From assembly GCA_019114925.1 (NCBI GenBank), contig DXEO01000016.1:1-22128 (forward strand): a DNA stretch of 22,128 nucleotides, written 5' to 3'. Positions 17,304 to 22,128 of this stretch are shown piece by piece (position 1 is the first letter of the stretch; each line of letters opens with the position of its first letter). A program made the position numbers and the translations under genes. The DNA comes from Candidatus Corynebacterium faecipullorum. Its GTDB lineage: Bacteria > Actinomycetota > Actinomycetes > Mycobacteriales > Mycobacteriaceae. Under the pieces are notes generated by a model. It saw only the letters and a program-made list of their open reading frames with translations, ran no database searches and was not told the DNA's origin.

Positions 17304-18728
17304 GTGTCACAGGAAGCCCCCCGCATCGTAATTATCGGCGGTGGCCCCGCAGGCTACGAGGCTGCGACCGCCGGCGCCAAGTACGGCGCACACATTACGT
17401 TGATTGAGGAACAGGGCCCCGGTGGCTCCTCCGTTCTCTTGGACTGCGTGCCCTCGAAGTCCTTCATCGCTGGCGCCAATATTCGCACCGACTTCCGCCG
17501 CGCAGATGACATGGGGTTGAACCACCAGCTCAGATCCTTGCAGCTGAGCCTGGAGGCGCTCAACACTCGTGTGCAGGCGCTGGCTGCTAACCAGTCCCGC
17601 GACGTCCGCGCGGGTCTCGAGAAGATTGGCGTCAAGGTCATTGAGGGGCGTGCCGCCTTCTCTGAGGATCAGCATGGTGTGAAGGGGGCAGCACACAAGG
17701 TTGATGTCACCCATAAGGACGGCACCACTGAAACCCTCGACGCGGACCTCGTCCTCGTTGCCACCGGTGCTACCCCGCGCATTCTGCCGGGCGCGCAGCC
17801 GGACGGCGAGCGCATCCTCACCTGGCAGCAGGTCTATGACCTCAAGGAGGAGCCAGAGCACCTCATCGTGGTGGGCTCCGGTGTGACTGGCGCGGAGTTC
17901 GTGTCCGCCTTCGCGGAGATGGGCGTGCGCGTGACCATGGTGGCTTCCCGCGACCGCATTCTGCCGCACGACGACGCCGATGCTGCCGACGTCCTCGAGA
18001 CCGTCCTGGCTGAGCGCGGCGTGGAGCTGGAGAAGAACTGCCGCGTGGAGACGGTCTCCCGCACTGAGGACGGCAACGTGGTGGTCAAGACCCAGGATGG
18101 TCGCGAGATCCATGGTTCCCACGTCATCATGTCCATCGGTTCTATCCCGAATACCAAGAACCTGGGCCTTGAGCACGTCGGCGTGGCCACCACGCCGTCC
18201 GGCCATATCGAGGTTGACCGCGTTTCCCGCACCAACGTCGCTGGCATCTACGCCGCAGGTGACTGCTCCGATCTGTTCCCGCTGGCTTCCGTTGCCGCAA
18301 TGCAGGGCCGCATTGCCATGTACCACTCCCTGGGTGAGGGCGTGTCCCCGCTGCGTCTGAAGACCGTGGCAACCGCCGTGTTTACCCGCCCGGAGATCGC
18401 CGCCGTGGGCTTTACCCAGGCGGAGATCGAGGCCGGTGAGGTTGCTGCCCGCACCATCATGATGCCGCTGAACACCAACCCGCGCGCCAAGATGCGCTCC
18501 CTGCAGCACGGCTTTGTGAAGCTCTTCTGCCGCGCTACCTCCGGCCGAGTCATTGGCGGCGTTATCGTCGCGCCGACGGCCTCCGAGCTCATCCTGCCCA
18601 TCGCCGTGGCGGTGACCAACCAGCTCACCGTGAACCAGCTCGCGGATTCCCTGGCGGTCTACCCGTCCCTGTCCGGCACTATCACGGAGGCAGCCCGCCG
18701 CCTCGTTGCCCACGATGATCTTGAGTAA
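17304..18728 (+). CDS. lpdA: NAD(P)H-quinone oxidoreductase of the LpdA type (flavoprotein disulfide reductase family)
   Basis: A 474-residue flavoprotein of the lipoamide dehydrogenase fold. The FAD-binding motif IVIIGGGPAGYEAA (8-21), the second dinucleotide motif IVVGSGVTGAEF and the GIYAAGDCSDLFPLASVAAM segment are intact. It is not a real lipoamide dehydrogenase: the redox pair CxxxxC is reduced to Cys48, with Ser at position 43 (GGSSVLLDCVPSK), and the C-terminal His-Pro-x-x-Ser-Glu of the catalytic dyad reads YPSLSG. The same substitutions mark M. tuberculosis LpdA (Rv3303c), which reduces quinones, and long stretches such as TGATPRILPGAQPDGERILT match it. GTG start behind AAAAGGAG. 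The transcript likely ends at the palindrome at 18740-18761. Confidence 0.9.
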   Translation: MSQEAPRIVIIGGGPAGYEAATAGAKYGAHITLIEEQGPGGSSVLLDCVPSKSFIAGANIRTDFRRADDMGLNHQLRSLQLSLEALNTRVQALAANQSRDVRAGLEKIGVKVIEGRAAFSEDQHGVKGAAHKVDVTHKDGTTETLDADLVLVATGATPRILPGAQPDGERILTWQQVYDLKEEPEHLIVVGSGVTGAEFVSAFAEMGVRVTMVASRDRILPHDDADAADVLETVLAERGVELEKNCRVETVSRTEDGNVVVKTQDGREIHGSHVIMSIGSIPNTKNLGLEHVGVATTPSGHIEVDRVSRTNVAGIYAAGDCSDLFPLASVAAMQGRIAMYHSLGEGVSPLRLKTVATAVFTRPEIAAVGFTQAEIEAGEVAARTIMMPLNTNPRAKMRSLQHGFVKLFCRATSGRVIGGVIVAPTASELILPIAVAVTNQLTVNQLADSLAVYPSLSGTITEAARRLVAHDDLE

Positions 18729-18739
18729 AAGCTTCGCGT

Positions 18740-18761
18740 AAATCAGACCCGGGTCTGATTT
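18740..18761. terminator. 22-base perfect palindrome, likely bidirectional terminator
   Basis: An 11+11 base perfect palindrome (left arm AAATCAGACCC, centre between 18750 and 18751) lies 11 bases after the lpdA stop and 15 bases before the convergent Ltp-like gene's stop. Short A/T ends give a modest T-run in both directions. It could instead be a dimer-binding site, but its position between two convergent stops favours termination. Confidence 0.65.
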
Positions 18762-18776
18762 AGCTAGGGCTCGCTC

Positions 18777-19550
18777 TTATAAGCCCAGTGTGCTCACCGC
18801 ATGCTGGGCTTCTTCCATGGTGAACTGCTCGCCGTATTCGCTGGTGAGTTGCTCTAACAGTGCTGGCCCGGACATTGGCATGAGCTCCTGGTAGCTCTCC
18901 GCTGCCTCGACGGCTTCGGCCATCCAATCGGCATTCACTGTGTCGACGGCGTACTGCGCCTGCTCTGGCGTGAACTTCTCTCCGTACTCGGAGGTTAGCT
19001 GGTCATAGAGCTTGGCCTTGGAAAAGGGGGAGAAATCGAGGTAACTCTCTGCGGATTCGAGAGCTTCGGCGTTCCAGTCCACATCGAGCTGGTCTATGGC
19101 GTATTGCGCTGCCTCGGGGGAGAATTGCGAACCATATTCGCTCGTGAGTTGGTCATAGAGCTTAGCCTCGGAGAATGAGGAAAAGTCCAGATAGCGCTTC
19201 GCCGCGCGGAGAGCATTCTTGTGTTCTGCGGGCACGGCGTTGTTATCGCTGCCGGTGCCGTCTTCGGCTGTTTCCACGTCAGCTACGGCCTTGTTGATAT
19301 CGAGCGTCGGCGTGCTTAGAGCAGACTCCAGCGATTCGGCGGCAGTGATGCTTGTGCTTGGCTCCGGTGCGGCGGTGTTAGTCGGGTCATCGCTATCAGA
19401 ACCTGCGTTGAGGGCGATGCCACCGAGCACGAATACCGCGACGGCACCCGCGCCCCACTTGAGGCAACCACCTTTCTTCTTTTTCTGTGGTGCCGGCTGC
19501 ATCGGGGTTGGCTCCGGGGAGAACTGGGGAGCTGCATAAGGGTTGGACAT
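18777..19550 (-). CDS. Ltp-type surface protein with three tandem repeats
   Basis: A 257-residue membrane-anchored protein. Residues 1-27 are Pro/Gln-rich and end in KKKKGGC; a helix follows (about 31-50), then a Ser/Thr/Asp-rich spacer and three 50-residue repeats (109-158, 159-208, 209-257). Each repeat holds LTSEYG at an exact 50-residue period (135-140, 185-190, 235-240). This matches the Ltp family (host cell surface-exposed lipoprotein), known in phage superinfection exclusion but also common as chromosomal genes of Gram-positives. The cysteine lies before the helix, so a classical lipobox is absent and the protein is probably a type II membrane protein facing out. The ATG at 19550 is preceded by AGGAGG; frames further upstream do not fit. 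prpR lies upstream on the same strand, 121 bases away. Confidence 0.82.
   Translation of the reverse strand: MSNPYAAPQFSPEPTPMQPAPQKKKKGGCLKWGAGAVAVFVLGGIALNAGSDSDDPTNTAAPEPSTSITAAESLESALSTPTLDINKAVADVETAEDGTGSDNNAVPAEHKNALRAAKRYLDFSSFSEAKLYDQLTSEYGSQFSPEAAQYAIDQLDVDWNAEALESAESYLDFSPFSKAKLYDQLTSEYGEKFTPEQAQYAVDTVNADWMAEAVEAAESYQELMPMSGPALLEQLTSEYGEQFTMEEAQHAVSTLGL
18780..19226 (-). repeat. Three tandem 150-bp units encoding the Ltp repeats
   Basis: The coding sequence repeats with a 150-base period; the segments for LYDQLTSEYG or its variant LLEQLTSEYG are the clearest. Units one and two are closer to each other than to unit three. Confidence 0.75.
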
Positions 19551-19671
19551 AAGAGAACCTCCTGCGTAGGTGAGAGAAGCGAGCTCGGCGGGGTGCCGAA
19601 CGGGTCCTATCTTGGCAAGCCCACCGGACATTGCCGCAGAAAATTCGAAAACCTAGGCGAAAATGAGAGAA
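19551..19671. other. Short gap between prpR and the Ltp-like gene
   Basis: It holds AGGAGG before the Ltp-like ATG and no gene. No clear terminator hairpin with a T-run for prpR is visible, and no convincing promoter for the Ltp-like gene, so read-through from prpR is possible. Confidence 0.4.
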
Positions 19672-20979
19672 CTACGAGGTGGCATAAGCCGAAACCGGTG
19701 TGGCATTGAGGTCGAGACTGACGGGCCGGCCCGCCTGCGGGAAAGCGCGCTGCGGGCACGCTGGGCGCGGGCAGGCGGCGCAGCCGGGGCCGATGGGGGT
19801 CGCCTCAGAAGGGGAGAGGTTGAGCGCATCCGCATAGACCACACGATCCGCCTGTGCGATATCGCAGCCTAAGCCTACGACGAATTCTTTGCGCGGCGTG
19901 CCCCAGGCCTGGGCCTGGCCTTGGACGAAGCGCGCAATCCACAGGTAGGTGTGGTCATCGGGCATCGAGGCCACCTGGCGTGTGATGCGGTTGGGCGTTT
20001 CAAAAGCGCGGTGCACCACCCACAACGGGCAGGATCCGCCGCTGCGGGCGAAGTGGAAAGCAGTGGAGGACTGGCGCTTAGAAATATTGCCCGCGCGGTC
20101 GGTGCGGATGAAGGAGAAGGGAACACCTTGGTGGCCGGGTCGCTGTAACGTCGACAAGCGCTGCGCGGTGGTTTCGAAACCAGTGCCAAAGGCCGTCGCG
20201 ATGACATCGATGTCATAGCGCGTTTCCTCCGCGGTGGCGAGGAACTGGGTATAAGGCATGGTGACGGCGGCGGCAAAGTACTGCGCGAGGCCCAGCGTGC
20301 CAATAGTCTGTGCTTCCTCGCCAGGTAGTTCGGCGACGAGTTCCGCGCAATGCTCCGGGTAGGCCAGCAGGCAGTACTGGAGCGCCATTTCGAAGACGAG
20401 CTGGGATTCCGTAAGACCCGCGCGCAGGTGCAGCTCCCGGTTGTGGAAGGTGCGGCGCCGCGGGGATGAGGAGGAAAAGCGCGTCGTGACACCGAATTCA
20501 TCCTGCAAGACGGAGGCCAAGCGCCCGCGGCGCAGGACTCGGTCCCCCAACGAAGCGGAAAGCTCTTCAGCGGCGATGTCGAGGCTGTGGACGTAGTTGT
20601 GCGCGTCATAAAAGAAGTCACGGACCGCTTCGAAGGGGCCGGGTTCGGCGGGGGTGTGCGCGGCGGCGGCGACAAGCCGGGGCACAAGTTCGGGGAAGCG
20701 CCCGCTTAAGTCGGTAAGGGTGGCTTCGGAAGCTTCGGGGAAGAGCTGGCGCAGCTCGGCGAGAGCACGCAGATCGCGGTCCCCAGCAAAGTACGTGGCA
20801 TCAACACCGAAGCGTTGGGTCAGCTGCATGAGGACGGTGACGGTAAGCGGACGCTGGTCATTCTCCAGCTGGTTGAGGTAGCTGGTGGATAGGCCCAGCT
20901 GCTTCGCCATGGCGGCTTGCGTGAGGTGGCGTTCCTTGCGTAATGCGTGGATTCTCGCCCCCGCGTAGTGTTTGCTCAC
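19672..20979 (-). CDS. prpR: PrpR/RamB-type transcriptional regulator of propionate (2-methylcitrate) metabolism
   Basis: A 435-residue DNA-binding regulator. An XRE-type helix-turn-helix at about 8-62 (LTQAAMAKQLGLSTSYLNQLEN) is followed by a middle region corresponding to the IrrE/M78-like domain, without a zinc HExxH. The C-terminal DUF2083 part carries AFHFARSGGSCPLW (307-320), MPDDHTYLWIARFV (339-352), GLGC (369-372) and GPGCAACPRPACPQRAFP (397-414). Cysteines 372, 400, 403 and 408 resemble those that hold the Fe-S cluster of M. tuberculosis PrpR (Rv1129c), which senses short-chain acyl-CoAs. RamB is the close alternative, but the divergent position next to prpD favours PrpR. The GTG at 20979 follows AGGAGG by 9 bases. 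Autoregulation from the shared intergenic region is likely. Confidence 0.87.
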   Translation of the reverse strand: MSKHYAGARIHALRKERHLTQAAMAKQLGLSTSYLNQLENDQRPLTVTVLMQLTQRFGVDATYFAGDRDLRALAELRQLFPEASEATLTDLSGRFPELVPRLVAAAAHTPAEPGPFEAVRDFFYDAHNYVHSLDIAAEELSASLGDRVLRRGRLASVLQDEFGVTTRFSSSSPRRRTFHNRELHLRAGLTESQLVFEMALQYCLLAYPEHCAELVAELPGEEAQTIGTLGLAQYFAAAVTMPYTQFLATAEETRYDIDVIATAFGTGFETTAQRLSTLQRPGHQGVPFSFIRTDRAGNISKRQSSTAFHFARSGGSCPLWVVHRAFETPNRITRQVASMPDDHTYLWIARFVQGQAQAWGTPRKEFVVGLGCDIAQADRVVYADALNLSPSEATPIGPGCAACPRPACPQRAFPQAGRPVSLDLNATPVSAYATS

Positions 20980-21020
20980 CGTTTATTTCCTCCTGAAAAG
21001 CCATCCTGCCTGGGGGTTCC

Positions 21021-21052
21021 ACAACTTTTGCAAGAAACGCAATTCCCCGCAA
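21021..21052. promoter_or_regulatory. Candidate PrpR operator
   Basis: The prpR-prpD gap contains ACAACTTTTGCAAG and, just after, ACGCAA and CCGCAA. GCAA occurs at 21030, 21039 and 21049, about one helical turn apart. The first copy resembles the TTTGCAA core known for PrpR/RamB sites in actinobacteria. Its place between the divergent genes suits control of both. Binding is inferred. Confidence 0.5.
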
Positions 21053-21133
21053 CAGATAGTCACAGTTTACACATGTGGCAGGGCACACGGGCCACAGTTA
21101 GTGTGATCCCTATCGCAATCGTTGTTCTTGTCT

Positions 21134-21139
21134 AGGAGG
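21134..21139 (+). promoter_or_regulatory. prpD: Ribosome binding site selecting a TTG start for prpD
   Basis: A perfect AGGAGG lies 9 bases before TTG at 21149. No ATG or GTG fits between the site and the conserved INHEVRTHKS start. Confidence 0.65.
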
Positions 21140-21148
21140 GAATCCCTG

Positions 21149-22128
21149 TTGATTAACCACGAAGTACGTACCCACAAGTCCGCCGAGGACTTTCCTATCG
21201 AAGAGCACCTGGCCTACAAGATTGCCAAGGTTGCAGCGGATCCCGTCGAGGTTCCGGCCGAGACCACCGAGATGATCATCAACCGCATCATCGATAACGC
21301 CTCCGTGGCCGTTGCCTCCGCCACCCGCCGCCCGGTTACCTCCGCCCGCGTCATTGCGCAGGCCCACCCGGTGCAGGAAGGCGGCGCCACTATCTTCGGC
21401 GTGGACGGTGCTTATTCCGCAGAGTGGGCAGCCCTAGCCAACGGCACTGCCGTGCGCGAGCTGGACTACCACGACACCTTCCTCGCCGCCGATTACTCCC
21501 ACCCGGGCGATAACATCCCCCCGATTCTGGCCGTGGCACAGCACAAGGGGCTGACCGGCAAGGACCTCATTCGCGGCCTGGCTACCGGCTATGAAATCCA
21601 GGTCAACCTGGTCAAGGGCATCTGCCTCCACGAGTGGAAGATCGACCACGTGGCGCACCTCGGCCCCTCCGTCGCCGCGGGCCTCGGCACCATGCTGAAC
21701 CTCGACGTCGAGACCATCTACCAGGCCATCGGCCAGGCACTGCACACCACCACCGCTACGCGCCAGTCCCGCAAGGGTCTCATTTCTTCCTGGAAGGCTT
21801 ATGCCCCGGCCTTTGCCGGCAAGATGGGCATCGAGGCAGTGGATCGCTCCATGCGCGGCGAGGGGGCCCCGGCGCCGATTTGGGAAGGCGAGGACGGCTT
21901 CATCGCCTGGATGCTCCACTCCCCAGAGCACACCTATACCGTCCCCCTGCCGGCGGAGGGCGAGGAAAAGCGCGCCATCCTGGACACCTACACCAAGGAG
22001 CATTCCGCGGAATACCAGGCACAGGCTCCGATCGACATGGCCTTTGCCCTCAAGAAGACCCTCGCAGAGAAGGGCCTGAAGACGGAGGACATCGAGTCCA
22101 TCGTCCTCCACACCTCGCACCACACCCA
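21149..22128 (+). CDS. prpD: 2-methylcitrate dehydratase (MmgE/PrpD family), 3' end outside window
   Basis: First 326 codons of an enzyme that is usually about 500 residues. It dehydrates 2-methylcitrate to 2-methyl-cis-aconitate in propionyl-CoA breakdown, in the cytoplasm. The protein begins INHEVRTHKSAEDFPIEEHL; GTAVRELDYHDTFLAADYSHPGDN (about 98-121), ATGYEIQVNLVKG, and HTTTATRQSRKGLISSWKA are core PrpD stretches with the conserved Asp/His/Lys residues. The TTG at 21149 is chosen from AGGAGG and the corynebacterial N-terminus. It is divergent from prpR, 169 bases apart, and the regulator probably activates it when 2-methylcitrate cycle intermediates or propionyl-CoA rise. prpB and prpC would be expected to follow beyond the window. 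No defect is visible in the part present. Confidence 0.95.
   Translation, partial: MINHEVRTHKSAEDFPIEEHLAYKIAKVAADPVEVPAETTEMIINRIIDNASVAVASATRRPVTSARVIAQAHPVQEGGATIFGVDGAYSAEWAALANGTAVRELDYHDTFLAADYSHPGDNIPPILAVAQHKGLTGKDLIRGLATGYEIQVNLVKGICLHEWKIDHVAHLGPSVAAGLGTMLNLDVETIYQAIGQALHTTTATRQSRKGLISSWKAYAPAFAGKMGIEAVDRSMRGEGAPAPIWEGEDGFIAWMLHSPEHTYTVPLPAEGEEKRAILDTYTKEHSAEYQAQAPIDMAFALKKTLAEKGLKTEDIESIVLHTSHHT

Noticed and set aside
17307..18713. 468-codon open frame opposite lpdA
   Set aside because: Antisense shadow of a well-identified gene; composition has no protein-like character.
21075..21088. TGTG-N6-CACA as a GlxR (cAMP-type) site before prpD
   Set aside because: The GlxR consensus has eight bases between the half-sites and the flanking A/T positions do not match.

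Overview
The window looks like chromosomal DNA from a high-GC actinobacterium, most likely Corynebacterium. The main evidence is a monomeric (about 80 kDa) NADP-isocitrate dehydrogenase, a PrpR/RamB-type regulator divergent from a 2-methylcitrate dehydratase gene, an LpdA-type quinone reductase lacking its redox cysteine pair, and several genes whose start codon lies 7-8 bases after a TANNNT -10 box with no ribosome binding site, the leaderless pattern common in corynebacteria. The species cannot be fixed from sequence alone.

Layout. 1-1278 (-): N-terminal 426 residues of an M3 oligopeptidase, cut by the window edge before its zinc site. 1326-2679 (-): a PepSY-family membrane protein gene broken by two stops and a frameshift. 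2680-2980: gene-free, with tandem hairpins that end icd transcription. 2981-5164 (-): icd. 5338-7492 (+): an MFS exporter closely followed by an exodeoxyribonuclease III gene. 7557-10723 (+): a two-helix membrane peptide, trpS, a YihY/YhjD membrane protein and an RDD membrane protein. 10698-11918 (-): a secreted, C-terminally anchored D,D-carboxypeptidase whose 3' end overlaps the RDD gene. 11958-12827 (+): an adenosine-deaminase-like protein without metal ligands. 12831-15234 (-): a three-gene set: a small EspC-like protein, an NlpC/P60 hydrolase with no signal peptide, and a duplicated-domain protein of unknown function. 15296-18728 (+): upp, an M20 amidohydrolase and lpdA, ending at a 22-base palindrome. 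18777-19550 (-): an Ltp-type protein with three 50-residue repeats. 19672-20979 (-): prpR. 21149-end (+): the first 326 codons of prpD.

How the genes work together. Most are housekeeping: TCA cycle (icd), pyrimidine salvage (upp), tRNA charging (trpS), DNA repair (xth) and cell-wall maturation (D,D-carboxypeptidase, NlpC/P60). The right end is the propionate (2-methylcitrate) module: a regulator with an acyl-CoA/Fe-S type C-terminus next to its likely target prpD, with a candidate operator between them that has three GCAA motifs spaced about one helical turn.

I see no CRISPR array, insertion sequence, prophage, rRNA or tRNA. The least conventional parts are the signal-less EspC-like/NlpC-P60/duplicated-domain operon, the deaminase pseudoenzyme, and the multiply broken PepSY gene.
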